A stretch of 64,000 nucleotides of DNA from JALNZU01 sp964463695 (lineage in GTDB: Bacteria; Bacteroidota; Bacteroidia; Bacteroidales; F082), in NCBI GenBank assembly GCA_964463695.1, contig CAYXCZ010000006.1, positions 62,001 to 126,000 on the forward strand. Direction: 5' to 3'. Position 1 is the first letter of the stretch. The number at the start of each line of letters is the position of its first letter. Below the pieces are notes generated by a model. It searched no databases and had not been told where the DNA came from. It saw only the letters and a list, made by a program, of their open reading frames with translations. Made by a program: the position numbers and the translations under genes. Shown here piece by piece: positions 44,116-53,517 of the stretch.

Positions 44116-47055
44116 ATGCGCAATTTTACTGTACTCTGGATTCTAATTGTTCTTTTTTCATCCGTTGCATGTGAAAGAAACAGTGACCTAAACGAACCTG
44201 CAAGTTATATCAATCCTTTCATTGGAACCGATGGTCACGGACATACCTACCCGGGAGCAACCGTTCCTTTCGGGATGGTTCAGCTTAGTCCGCAAACGCG
44301 ACTCGATGGTTGGGATGGTTGCTCAGGCTACCATTATACTGATTCGCTCATTTATGGGTTTGCGCATACAGCCCTTAGTGGTACTGGTGTTAGTGATTAT
44401 GGTGATATTTTACTGATGCCAACTGTTGGTGAACCTATGTTTATAAATATGGAGTACCGATCTTCATTCCGAAAATCGGAAGAGCGTGCAACCGCTGGCT
44501 ACTATCGTGTAAAGTTAGACAAACCAGATGTTCTCGCTGAGTTAACTACCACAACGAGAGTAGGATATCATAAATACACTTATCCTGCTTCAGAGCAGTC
44601 CAATATTATTATTGATTTGAAACACCGCGATGAGGTAGTAGATTCATGGATTGAAATTGTAAGTGACACAGAAATTCGTGGCATGAGAAGGTCAACCAAT
44701 TGGGCGAAAGACATGGTTTGGTATTTTCATATGGAGTTTTCAAAACCTTTTATCAAAAGTGGTATTGCTGTCAATGACACTCTGATGGATGGAATGAAAA
44801 AGGCTGCCGGAAAGAGTATAAAAGCGTATGTGGGATTTCACACGATGGACAACGAATCCGTTGAAGTTAAGGTTGGGCTGTCGGCTGTTGATCCTGAAGG
44901 TGCAAAGAATAACCTGCAACAGGAACTACCTGATTGGAATTTCGAACAAGTGAAAGCCAATGCTTTTTCAATATGGAATAAGGAAGTATCTAAAATTCTT
45001 GTAAAAAAAGGTAGCCCGGAGCAATTGAAAGTGTTTTATACCGCTATGTATCATGCAATGCTTCAGCCTAATACCTTTATGGATGTTGACAATCGCTACC
45101 GTGGAATCGACAGGAATATTCATATGGCGAATAATTTTACAAATTATACAGTTTTTAGTTTGTGGGATACTTTTCGGGCATGGCATCCACTGATGACAAT
45201 CATTGAACAGCAACGAACCAATGACTTTATTCAAACGATGCTGAATATGCACGAAAAAGGTGGTTTGTTGCCAGTTTGGGAATTGGCAGGCAACGAAACC
45301 TTTTGTATGATTGGCAACCATGCTATTCCGGTTATTGCTGATGCATGGATGAAAGGCATAAGGGGTTATGATGGCGAAAAGGCGCTTGATGCTATGATAA
45401 ATAGTGCAAATCAAGCTCATTTTGGCCTCGATGTTTACCGTCGTGATGGCTATATTCCTGGAGATAAAGAACATGAATCTGTTTCGAAAACTCTGGAATA
45501 TGCATATAATGATTGGTGCATAGCTTTGATGGCCAAACAGTTGAATAAGGATGATGTGTATTCATATTATTTAAAGGCTGCACAATCTTACAAAAACTAC
45601 TTTGATGCCGGGACAGGCTTTATGCGTCCAAGACTGAATGGCGGATGGATAACACCTTTTGATCCTACAACGGTTGACTGGCATTTTACCGAGGCTAATT
45701 CATGGCAGTATAGCTTTTATGTGCCACAGGATATCAATGGTCTTGCTGAGCTGCATGGCGGTAAAGAAAAACTTGCTTCAAAAATTGATGAACTTTTTCA
45801 AGCTAATGCCGAAGTTGGTGGTCGTGATATGAAAGATATTACGGGTCTAATTGGCCAATACGCTCATGGCAACGAGCCAAGCCATCACATGGCCTATTTG
45901 TATAATGCATTGCAGCAGCCCTGGAAAACACAACAGCGTGTGCGGCAAATTATGGATAACTTCTATAGTTCACAACCTGATGGGTTGATCGGTAACGAAG
46001 ATTGTGGTCAGATGTCGGCATGGCTGATAATGAGTGCAATGGGTTTTTATGCGGTAAGTCCAGGTCAAGCAGAATACGCCATTGGAACCCCTTGGTTTCC
46101 TGAGATTGAACTATTTCTGGAGAATGGAAAAACTTTTAAGATAACGGCTTCAAACCTTTCTAAAGAGAATTTTTACATTCGTTCGGCCCAACTGAATGGT
46201 AAATCATACACAAAAAACTTTCTCAGTCATGCCGATATTATGGCAGGTGGTCATCTGCACTTCGAGATGACAAATATTCCTGAGAAATCATGGGGAAGTG
46301 CATCGGGTGATTTTTTTACCACTTCCATTGATCACGACCTCATTTTACCAGTCCCAAATATTAATGCCCCATCAAAACGGATTCGAGAGGCAATAGAAAT
46401 TAGAATTGAAAGCTCAACGCCAGATTGTGAAATCTTTTACACCCTCGATGGTTCTATTCCTGATAAGGAATCAACACGCTATACAAACGCTTTTTCTTTG
46501 GATAGAACGGCTGTTCTAAAAGCAATTGCTTATCATAACGAACTGGGATATAGCAAGGTAGTTGATGCTGAATTTGTGAAAGTTAACAGCGAAAGATCAG
46601 TAAAACTCTTTTCAACTTACCATCCAAATTATCATGGTGGTGGGGATGATGGCCTGATTGATGGCATTCGTGGTGCTGAAAATTGGCGGCTTGGAGGCTG
46701 GCAGGGATATCAGGGAACTGATTTTGAGGCAATTGTTGATTTGGGTAAGAGCCGGAGAATTAGTTTTGTTTCAGCTGGATTTTTACAGGATATCCGTTCA
46801 TGGATATGGATGCCAAAAGAAGTTGCTTTTTACGTTTCAGAAGATGGAAAGAATTTTAATCCGTTAGCGGTTGTTTCACATAAGGTACCTTCTAATAAAG
46901 AAGGCTTGTTTATGCAGGATTTAGGAAAAAATGTGAATACAAAAGCGCGTTTTGTTAAAGTGAAGGCCAGTAACTTTGGCACTATTCCATCATGGCATAT
47001 GGGTGCTGGCGGGCAGGCATATATCTTTATTGATGAAATCATCATAAAAGAATAA
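44116..47055 (+). CDS. GH92-family alpha-mannosidase, lipoprotein, with C-terminal sugar-binding-type domain
   Basis: A 979-residue lipoprotein (LWILIVLFSSVAC). The N-terminal beta-sandwich starts INPFIGTDGHGHTYPGATVPFGM, a GH92 signature. The (alpha/alpha)6 barrel contains the general acid Glu near 525 (FTEANSWQYSF) and the base Asp region near 628 (GNEDCGQMSAW). GH92 enzymes are calcium-dependent exo-alpha-mannosidases. After the catalytic core come a beta-hexosaminidase C-terminal-like fold (about 755-830, IFYTLDGSIPDKEST) and an F5/8 type C (CBM32-like) domain (about 840-979, FEAIVDLGKSRRISFVSAGF). With the upstream GH2 it could strip alpha- and then beta-mannose from N-glycans. Confidence 0.94.
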   Translation: MRNFTVLWILIVLFSSVACERNSDLNEPASYINPFIGTDGHGHTYPGATVPFGMVQLSPQTRLDGWDGCSGYHYTDSLIYGFAHTALSGTGVSDYGDILLMPTVGEPMFINMEYRSSFRKSEERATAGYYRVKLDKPDVLAELTTTTRVGYHKYTYPASEQSNIIIDLKHRDEVVDSWIEIVSDTEIRGMRRSTNWAKDMVWYFHMEFSKPFIKSGIAVNDTLMDGMKKAAGKSIKAYVGFHTMDNESVEVKVGLSAVDPEGAKNNLQQELPDWNFEQVKANAFSIWNKEVSKILVKKGSPEQLKVFYTAMYHAMLQPNTFMDVDNRYRGIDRNIHMANNFTNYTVFSLWDTFRAWHPLMTIIEQQRTNDFIQTMLNMHEKGGLLPVWELAGNETFCMIGNHAIPVIADAWMKGIRGYDGEKALDAMINSANQAHFGLDVYRRDGYIPGDKEHESVSKTLEYAYNDWCIALMAKQLNKDDVYSYYLKAAQSYKNYFDAGTGFMRPRLNGGWITPFDPTTVDWHFTEANSWQYSFYVPQDINGLAELHGGKEKLASKIDELFQANAEVGGRDMKDITGLIGQYAHGNEPSHHMAYLYNALQQPWKTQQRVRQIMDNFYSSQPDGLIGNEDCGQMSAWLIMSAMGFYAVSPGQAEYAIGTPWFPEIELFLENGKTFKITASNLSKENFYIRSAQLNGKSYTKNFLSHADIMAGGHLHFEMTNIPEKSWGSASGDFFTTSIDHDLILPVPNINAPSKRIREAIEIRIESSTPDCEIFYTLDGSIPDKESTRYTNAFSLDRTAVLKAIAYHNELGYSKVVDAEFVKVNSERSVKLFSTYHPNYHGGGDDGLIDGIRGAENWRLGGWQGYQGTDFEAIVDLGKSRRISFVSAGFLQDIRSWIWMPKEVAFYVSEDGKNFNPLAVVSHKVPSNKEGLFMQDLGKNVNTKARFVKVKASNFGTIPSWHMGAGGQAYIFIDEIIIKE

Positions 47056-47104
47056 GTGCATGAATCGGTTTAAGGCAATGAATTCGGCAAAGAGATAAAC
47101 TCAG

Positions 47105-49375
47105 CTAAAAATCATCGTCATTCTGCAGATTGCTGTTGTTGTTTAACTGTTGCCGGTCGTATTCAACGCAGTTGAAGTCGAGGCTCACGTCATTTACAGG
47201 TTTATCGAAATCATCCTTTCTGATGTTCAGGACTGGGTCGTTGTATATTTTTTGCATATACAAAGCCCAGATAGGTAGTGCCATATTAGCTCCCTGACCA
47301 AGTTTGATAGATCTGAAATGCACCGCACGGTCCTCAGCGCCAGTCCAGACTCCAGTAGTCAAATCTGGAGTTAACCCCATAAACCAACCATCTGATTGAT
47401 TTTGTGTTGTCCCTGTTTTGCCTGCAATTGGATTACGCAAATCGTATTTGGATCTAAGTCGCACACCTGTACCAGTTTCAACTACACCTTTCATGAGGCG
47501 AATCATCTTATAAGCAGTAATTTCATCCATGGCCTCCGATTGTTCAGGCACAAATCGCTCGATCAGGTTTCCGTTTTTGTCCTCAATACGAGTCATGAAA
47601 TAAGGTTTTATGAAAACTCCTTTATTTGAAAAAGTATTCATTGCACCAACCATTTCACCTAATGTGATTTCTGGTGTCCCCAATGCAATTGCAGGAACGG
47701 GATCAATCGGTGAAACAACACCCATTTTACGGGCCATCTGTATGACTGATTCTGGTGGGAAACGTTTTATCAAATATGCAGATATCCAGTTATTTGAATT
47801 TGCCAAAGCCCATGTTAGTGTAACTTCTTCTCCAATGCGTTCATCACTGGAATTTTTCGGTTCCCAGAACGTGCCATCCCAAAGCTGCACGCTGTAACTG
47901 ATATTAGGCACTTTGTAGCAGGGAGTGTACTCACCTTCCTGCATGGCAAGCGTATAAAGGAATGGTTTAAAAGTGGAACCTACCTGTCGGCGTGCTTGTG
48001 TGGCATGGTCGTACTTGAAGTAACGATAATCAATTCCACCAACATAAGCTCTTACCTGTCCGCTTTGAACATCGACCGACATAAGGCTCGACTGAAGGTA
48101 AAATTTGTAATAACGGATCGAATCCATTGGTGTCATGATGGTATCAACAGGGCCTTTCCACGAAAATACACGCATACGCAAGGGTGTCCTGAATGACAAT
48201 GCTATAGAATCAGCAGAGGCGCCGGCTTTTTTAAGATACCGATATCTGTCGGAACGACGCATCGCCTGATTCAGTATCAAATCAACCTGCTCTTTCGTAT
48301 CTTCGGGAGGAAAAACAAAAGGAGCGTTGGCCTGACCTTTCCAGTGTCTAAAAAATGAAGGTTGTAAATCGTCACCAAGGTGCTCACGCACAGCCTCTTC
48401 GGCATATTGTTGCATGCGTGAGTTGATGGTAGTATAAATTTTTAGTCCATCTTTATAGATGTCATAGGGTGTGCCATCCGATTTTTGGTGATTTGCAGCC
48501 CATTCTTTTAGCTCTGATCTGAGAAATTCTCTGAAATAGGTAGCTGCCCCACTGTTGTGATCCAACAAACCAAAATTGGACATGTCAATTGGTATACGGC
48601 TCACATTTTCGTAATCATCTTTGGTTATGAAGCCATAATCGGCCATTTTCATCAGCACCAGATTTCTTCTTTGAAGCGCTCTTTCAGGATTACGAATCGG
48701 ACTAAATCGTGTAGGTGCGTTTACAACGCCAGCCATAAGAGCTGCTTCTTCGAGACTTAGCTCCCCGGGCGTCTTTCCGAAAAAGGTGAGGGCTGCAGAT
48801 TTGATACCAAAGGCCTGACTGCCAAAAGGCACGGTATTCAGATACATAGACATGATTTCCTCTTTGGAATAATTTCGTTCAAGTCGTGAAGCTGTAATCC
48901 ACTCCTTAAATTTTCGCATGACCAGTTGAGGAATAGATAAGTTCTCATCGCGTGGAAAAAGATTTTTAGCTAATTGCTGGGTCAATGTACTACCACCACC
49001 TTTGCTGTTTCCGGTAATGACACCCCAGGCAACGCGACCAATGGCTTTAAAATCGATGCCGGAATGTTCGGTAAACCGAATATCCTCAATAGCTAAAAGG
49101 GCATTGATGAGATCAGGGGGAAGTTCATGGAAATGAATATTGGATCTGTTTTCAATATGAAAAGTGCCCAGGACAACTCCATCGGATGAAAATATTTCTG
49201 ATGCCAGATTTGTTTCAGGATTTTCCAGCTCCTCAAAACTTGGCATATCGCCAAACCATTCGTTAGCCAGGCCATAGAAAAAAATGGAAACGAGAATCAA
49301 AACGCCAACAAAGCTCAGCCAAAAGAGTCGGATAATGGTGTTGAGACGATTCTCAGAATGTTGTTTTTTTGCCAT
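47105..49375 (-). CDS. Class A penicillin-binding protein (PBP1A-type)
   Basis: A 756-residue bifunctional peptidoglycan synthase with one N-terminal membrane helix (LFWLSFVGVLILVSIFFYGLA). The GT51 glycosyltransferase domain shows EDIRFTEHSGID and GGSTLTQQLAKNLFPRDE; the transpeptidase shows STFK (RRQVGSTFKPFLYTLA), SNN (LANSNNWISA) and KTGT (AGKTGTTQNQSDGWF). It ends in a short polar tail (NNNSNLQNDDDF). It is the fourth gene of the holB-ricT-gldH-PBP unit, 19 nt after gldH. Confidence 0.94.
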   Translation of the reverse strand: MAKKQHSENRLNTIIRLFWLSFVGVLILVSIFFYGLANEWFGDMPSFEELENPETNLASEIFSSDGVVLGTFHIENRSNIHFHELPPDLINALLAIEDIRFTEHSGIDFKAIGRVAWGVITGNSKGGGSTLTQQLAKNLFPRDENLSIPQLVMRKFKEWITASRLERNYSKEEIMSMYLNTVPFGSQAFGIKSAALTFFGKTPGELSLEEAALMAGVVNAPTRFSPIRNPERALQRRNLVLMKMADYGFITKDDYENVSRIPIDMSNFGLLDHNSGAATYFREFLRSELKEWAANHQKSDGTPYDIYKDGLKIYTTINSRMQQYAEEAVREHLGDDLQPSFFRHWKGQANAPFVFPPEDTKEQVDLILNQAMRRSDRYRYLKKAGASADSIALSFRTPLRMRVFSWKGPVDTIMTPMDSIRYYKFYLQSSLMSVDVQSGQVRAYVGGIDYRYFKYDHATQARRQVGSTFKPFLYTLAMQEGEYTPCYKVPNISYSVQLWDGTFWEPKNSSDERIGEEVTLTWALANSNNWISAYLIKRFPPESVIQMARKMGVVSPIDPVPAIALGTPEITLGEMVGAMNTFSNKGVFIKPYFMTRIEDKNGNLIERFVPEQSEAMDEITAYKMIRLMKGVVETGTGVRLRSKYDLRNPIAGKTGTTQNQSDGWFMGLTPDLTTGVWTGAEDRAVHFRSIKLGQGANMALPIWALYMQKIYNDPVLNIRKDDFDKPVNDVSLDFNCVEYDRQQLNNNSNLQNDDDF

Positions 49376-49394
49376 CTTCTGTTAATTTTTATTC

Positions 49395-49907
49395 TTAACG
49401 GGGATTGCGTTCAATTCGTATACCAACATCAGTGATTCCTTCCAAAATTTCATCGCGCATAGCCTGCTCAATATCAATAGTATAAGATCCTTTTAGAGGG
49501 AATTTTATGGTAGGATTGAGTAAAATCATACTTTCCTTTAATCGCCCATAGCCTCTGCCTGTCCATTTTCCCGATGGTGCGGCAAGAATACATTCAAGGG
49601 TATCACGGGTAATATTTCCGTTGGGAAACTGGGTTTCCATAAACACATAAAGGTTACTGTATCTATAGTCGATTTCATTTCGAACATGCAGATAAAACAA
49701 AAATGTGCTCGTGGTGTCTGGTACATTGAAAATGAAACGTTCTTTTTGATTCTTGTTCCATCCATCTGCCGGAAGGGTATGCACATCATCGTAAAGGTAT
49801 TTCTTTCCGCATGATGCTAATAATAGACTAAGCATCAAAGCAAAAACTAAAACAGTTGTTTTGACACGTGTTATCTTAGAAAAAGAAAGCTGACGAAAAG
49901 AAATCAT
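49395..49907 (-). CDS. gldH: Gliding-motility lipoprotein GldH
   Basis: A 170-residue lipoprotein (LVFALMLSLLLASCGKKYLYDD). The mature part (FIFNVPDTTSTFLFYLHVRNEIDYRYSNLYVF, then GRGYGRLKES and EGITDVGIRIER) matches GldH, a lipoprotein needed for gliding and for full T9SS function in Flavobacterium. Gliding itself is not shown by this gene, since non-gliding Bacteroidota also keep it. It overlaps ricT by 4 nt (ATGA at 49904-49907) and is followed by the PBP1A gene. Confidence 0.92.
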   Translation of the reverse strand: MISFRQLSFSKITRVKTTVLVFALMLSLLLASCGKKYLYDDVHTLPADGWNKNQKERFIFNVPDTTSTFLFYLHVRNEIDYRYSNLYVFMETQFPNGNITRDTLECILAAPSGKWTGRGYGRLKESMILLNPTIKFPLKGSYTIDIEQAMRDEILEGITDVGIRIERNPR

Positions 49908-51043
49908 GACCTGTTTTTCTTGTTCTTTTTTGGGTTATCGAAGCGATTTAAGTCGCCTTCGAGAATGCTGCTGCTTACCTCTGAAACGTGAGCTTCTTTC
50001 ATAAACGCAAAGTCTTCAAGTTTTTCGGGGTATTGATTTTTTGAGTTGAGAGTTGCAATTTCCTTTACTTTATCGATTGGAATTGCCATCAGATTTGCGC
50101 GATCGTTGGTGTAGGAGTACCACATGAGTCCTTTGAAAACATCGCTTTTTTGATGAATAGCATCACCTTTACGTGTTTTTAGTATTGTTCGTTCATCTGG
50201 GAATTCCTTAATGGCATCAGCGTAGGAGTCGAACTCATAGTTGAGACAACATTTGAGTTTACCACACAGACCTGCAAGTTTTTGCGGGTTGGGTGAAAGT
50301 TGCTGAACCCTTGCAACTGTTGTTGAAACTGACTGAAACTCCGACATCCATGAGGAGCAACACAACTCGCGGCCACACGATCCGATGCCGCCCAATTTAG
50401 CTGATTCCTGCCGCATCCCTATTTGCCGCATCTCTATACGAATACGAAATTCTTCGGCCATCCGTTTAATAAGCTCTCGGAAATCAACCCGATCTTCAGC
50501 GGTATAATAAAAAATCGCTTTTGTCTTATCTCCTTGAAATTGAACATCATTCAACTTCATTTCCAGTTTCAGATCGTAAATCAACTCGCGGGTTTTACGC
50601 AAAGCCAACTCTTCCTGCTCAATGGAGCTTACCCATTTTTCGACATCGGAAAGCTTGGCATGTCGATAGATTTTACGCATTTCCTCTGGTTTGGCATGGT
50701 AGTTTTTGCGTTTCATCTGCATTTCTACGATCTCACCAGTAAGTGTAACAATACCAATGTCGTGTCCGGCCGCTGCTTCAACAGCAACAATCTCTCCTTC
50801 TTTCAGTTCAAGATCATCTGTATACGAAAAAAAATCTTTGTGATCGTTCTTAAATCTCACTTCTGCGGTTTGTAACTTATTGCTATTGACAGGATTATTA
50901 AACTCATCCAGCCAATTGGTAACGTCCAGTTTGCAGCACTGATGTTGGTAAATACGATCTTTAGGGTTATATACACGTGGAGCACGGCAGCATCCTCTTG
51001 TTAGAAAAGTTTCACTGCCCTTGCCCTTTAATTCTTCATTCAT
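49904..51043 (-). CDS. ricT: PSP1-domain protein, RicT/YaaT homologue, with extra N-terminal cysteine pairs
   Basis: A 379-residue cytoplasmic protein. The PSP1 core contains GIGSCGRELCC (Cys223, 228, 229) and LAGLCGKLKCCLNYE (Cys260, 265, 266), the cysteines that hold iron-sulfur clusters in the RicA-RicF-RicT complex of Bacillus. That complex helps RNase Y process mRNA. In addition the N-terminus has two cysteine pairs: RGCCRAPR (Cys18-19) and HQCCKLDV (Cys36-37). RicA and RicF are not adjacent. In this operon (holB-ricT-gldH) the gene follows the DNA polymerase clamp-loader subunit and may link RNA or DNA metabolism to the envelope; that is inference. Confidence 0.9.
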   Translation of the reverse strand: MNEELKGKGSETFLTRGCCRAPRVYNPKDRIYQHQCCKLDVTNWLDEFNNPVNSNKLQTAEVRFKNDHKDFFSYTDDLELKEGEIVAVEAAAGHDIGIVTLTGEIVEMQMKRKNYHAKPEEMRKIYRHAKLSDVEKWVSSIEQEELALRKTRELIYDLKLEMKLNDVQFQGDKTKAIFYYTAEDRVDFRELIKRMAEEFRIRIEMRQIGMRQESAKLGGIGSCGRELCCSSWMSEFQSVSTTVARVQQLSPNPQKLAGLCGKLKCCLNYEFDSYADAIKEFPDERTILKTRKGDAIHQKSDVFKGLMWYSYTNDRANLMAIPIDKVKEIATLNSKNQYPEKLEDFAFMKEAHVSEVSSSILEGDLNRFDNPKKNKKNRS

Positions 51044-51094
51044 TTTTACTTGTTGTTAAAAGTACAAAATTATACTTTTTTTGCGTGTGTTTTT

Positions 51095-52231
51095 TCAGAC
51101 CTTAATTCTAAGTAACTTTATCATTTTCAGACTTATATCCATAAATAGAATCTGCGCATGCGCATTACGCTCAATTTGTCGTATCCCTTCTTCCAATAAT
51201 TCGGCCATTGTTAAAAGGTTTAAGTGATGTACAAAAGGGGCAAATTTCAGCGTAAAATCCATTTCATCCTGTGGAAGCCTGACCATTTTCAACAGCTGAT
51301 GATTATTGAGAAGACTGCTGCGGAAAAGCTGTAAGCCGTAGTTTAAGAATGATTTTTGACGTTCACGTCCAATACCGGAGATATTGGCGCTGAAATCAGC
51401 AAGTTCGGGTACATTTCCTTTAAAGCAAAGGCGCATCCACTGCTGAAAGGTGTGGAAATGAAATTTCTCATCGTCAGCGTTTTCATAATGACGGCAAGCT
51501 TCGAGCCAATCACCGTGTGCCATCAAAGCAATATCGCGAATGTCAGCTTCACGCAAACCATAATGTTCGGCAAGAGCAGCTGTGAGTTCCTGATCCTGAA
51601 TTCGTGGAATTTTTACCTGAAAAGCGCGTGATTTTACTGTTGTCAGAATCTGCTCGGTTTGCTCAGCAATTAAAATAAAAAGTGTATTCTCAGGCGGCTC
51701 TTCAAGGAGCTTAAGCAACTTGTTGGCTGCTGAAGGGTTAAGTTTTTCAACCATCCAAATGATCATGATTTTGAACTTTCCTTCATAGGCTTTGAAGTTA
51801 AGTCGCCGGATGATTTCACTGGCATCACGGGCAAAAATTGTCCCTTGTTTGTTCTCTACACCCAAAAAATCATACCATTGATTTATTCCGACATAGCCTT
51901 TATTTGCTGTAACAAACTGCCGCCATTCTTCAGCAAAGAGTTTCGATTCAGGGTCTTTTTTAACTTTTTTATTAGTGGTAGTCGGATAAATGAAATGAAG
52001 GTCAGGGTGTGTCAAACGGGCTGATTTAATGCAGGATGGACAAGTGCCACAACTATCATTTTCGCTTATATTGGTGCAGTTGAGGTATTGCGCATAAGCC
52101 AGAGCTAATGCCAGTTTACCACTTCCTGATGGACCCCAAAACAACTGAGCATGACTCACACGGCCGTCACGAGCCGATTGTATGAGCCGTGTTTTAACTT
52201 CTTGTTGCCCTATGACTTCGCTAAATTTCAT
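51095..52231 (-). CDS. holB: DNA polymerase III delta' subunit
   Basis: A 378-residue clamp-loader ATPase-family subunit. The N-terminal MKFSEVIGQQEVKTRLIQS leads to a Walker-A-like GPSGSGK loop, a zinc motif CGTCPSC, and NKLLKLLEEPPENTLFILIAEQ (sensor region near the Walker B equivalent). The delta' subunit opens the sliding clamp together with tau/gamma and delta. It is the first gene of the operon; a strong promoter lies at 52249-52278. Confidence 0.93.
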   Translation of the reverse strand: MKFSEVIGQQEVKTRLIQSARDGRVSHAQLFWGPSGSGKLALALAYAQYLNCTNISENDSCGTCPSCIKSARLTHPDLHFIYPTTTNKKVKKDPESKLFAEEWRQFVTANKGYVGINQWYDFLGVENKQGTIFARDASEIIRRLNFKAYEGKFKIMIIWMVEKLNPSAANKLLKLLEEPPENTLFILIAEQTEQILTTVKSRAFQVKIPRIQDQELTAALAEHYGLREADIRDIALMAHGDWLEACRHYENADDEKFHFHTFQQWMRLCFKGNVPELADFSANISGIGRERQKSFLNYGLQLFRSSLLNNHQLLKMVRLPQDEMDFTLKFAPFVHHLNLLTMAELLEEGIRQIERNAHAQILFMDISLKMIKLLRIKV

Positions 52232-52248
52232 CCATTTTTAATTGGGTT

Positions 52249-52278
52249 CAAAGGTAGTGATTTTAGGTAAGTGCCCAA
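52249..52278 (-). promoter_or_regulatory. Consensus promoter for the holB-ricT-gldH-PBP operon
   Basis: On the minus strand: TTG (complement of 52276-52278), 19 nt, TACCTTTG (complement of 52249-52256). Both boxes and the spacing match. Confidence 0.75.
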
Positions 52279-52296
52279 CCCTTGAGCAGGGCTGAC

Positions 52297-52327
52297 ATAA
52301 AAAAAGCCGGTAGTAATCCGGCTTTTC
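52297..52327 (-). terminator. Rho-independent terminator of the unrecognised lipoprotein gene
   Basis: Minus-strand stem AAAAGCCGG (52318-52326) with CCGGCTTTT (52302-52310), 7-nt loop, and a run of seven Ts. It lies 20 nt beyond the stop at 52346. Confidence 0.9.
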
Positions 52328-52345
52328 ATTTCATCTAACAGGAAA

Positions 52346-53473
52346 TTATCTCTTCCTGCTGAATTTAAAGGTTTCTTCTCCCATGATGTCTTCTAACCAC
52401 TCATAGGTCCCGTCGGAATAAACTACACAAATCATAGGAGCGTATTCATCGTACTCCGTGTCATGATAAAGTTTAAATTGCAGATCGCCAATTTTCGCAT
52501 TAAGACCTGTGTGAATCAATTGCATGGAGAGTTGTGTGTTTAAGAAAACTAAGTCATACTCTCCACCGTTATCTTCAATTTCAACCATATGATTATTGAT
52601 AGCGGCGTAGTTCATCCAGCCGTCAATTTTAAGCGGGGCAACAACATAATAACCTGTCACTTTTTCAACATCGCTCATGTCGGAAGTGTAGTTTACATCT
52701 AAGTCATAACCCATCATTTCTGTGTTATTTTCTTTAAAAGAAAGCATCGTGCTGTAGGCTGTCCCTGTGCCAGAGAAGCTCATTGAAAAACTATAAGGAT
52801 CAGCAGTGATGTTTGCACTAATAGATTGTGGGTTGCCGTTTTCATTGTATGAAGCTGAATAAGTAGCAGTCACTAAAGTTACGTTATCAACTTTTAGACT
52901 AACACTGGCATTAGTTGGAAGTTGTTCTTCATAAGTATCTGTAATCCAAGTCTGTGACCATTCATCCCAATAGGTGTCTTCATAGGTAATTGTTAAGTAC
53001 TCAAGATTATCAGCCACAAACTCAGCATCGTTTTGTTGTGCAGCATAAGCGGCTTCGTCAGAAGGATAAATTAATTTTAGCATCGAAGTGCTGCTTTCAA
53101 CAATTTCAAAAATATCAGTTTCAAAGTTAAATTCATAAACTCCGAAATCACCAACTTCATTTGCGCTTCGGCTTGCCGGACGGAAAGCTTCTTTAATTGC
53201 ATGAAGATGGGTTTTGCCATTGTTAAAAATTAATGAATGAACGGTTGATTTCCATCCTTCATTATCCATAAGTTGCATCATAAAATCCATTGAAACAAAT
53301 GCGGGCATGTTCATCATGTCAGTCATGTCGGTGTTGATTTGCTCAGAGGCATTGCGCAATTCAACCTTTGCTTCTGTTGGAGCCAGTTCTTTTACCTCTT
53401 CATTTTTGTCTTTATTACATGATACCAGCATAGCCAGAACAGCAACAAAGAGCAACAAAATTTTCATTTTCAT
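52346..53473 (-). CDS. Lipoprotein of unknown function
   Basis: A 375-residue lipoprotein (MKMKILLLFVAVLAMLVSCNKDKNEE). I do not recognise the mature domain. It is acidic and rich in Thr, Asn and Tyr, with beta-strand-like repeats (VTLVTATYSASYNENGN, YSFSMSFSGTGTAYS) and no catalytic motif. The shape suggests a beta-rich adhesive or barrel-like periplasmic/surface protein. The start at 53473 (or 53467) is fixed because the promoter -7 box overlaps the ATG at 53518. It is monocistronic, with a strong promoter upstream and a strong terminator downstream, so it is probably well expressed. Confidence 0.75.
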   Translation of the reverse strand: MKMKILLLFVAVLAMLVSCNKDKNEEVKELAPTEAKVELRNASEQINTDMTDMMNMPAFVSMDFMMQLMDNEGWKSTVHSLIFNNGKTHLHAIKEAFRPASRSANEVGDFGVYEFNFETDIFEIVESSTSMLKLIYPSDEAAYAAQQNDAEFVADNLEYLTITYEDTYWDEWSQTWITDTYEEQLPTNASVSLKVDNVTLVTATYSASYNENGNPQSISANITADPYSFSMSFSGTGTAYSTMLSFKENNTEMMGYDLDVNYTSDMSDVEKVTGYYVVAPLKIDGWMNYAAINNHMVEIEDNGGEYDLVFLNTQLSMQLIHTGLNAKIGDLQFKLYHDTEYDEYAPMICVVYSDGTYEWLEDIMGEETFKFSRKR

Positions 53474-53517
53474 AGTGATTTGATTTTTATTGGTTTTGTT
53501 AACAGTTAACGTTTTCA

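Noticed and set aside
32565..47055. Polysaccharide-utilisation locus
   Set aside because: The glycosidases are interleaved with SerA, carboxylase and a kinase; no SusC/SusD pair, ECF sigma/anti-sigma or sugar transporter is present.
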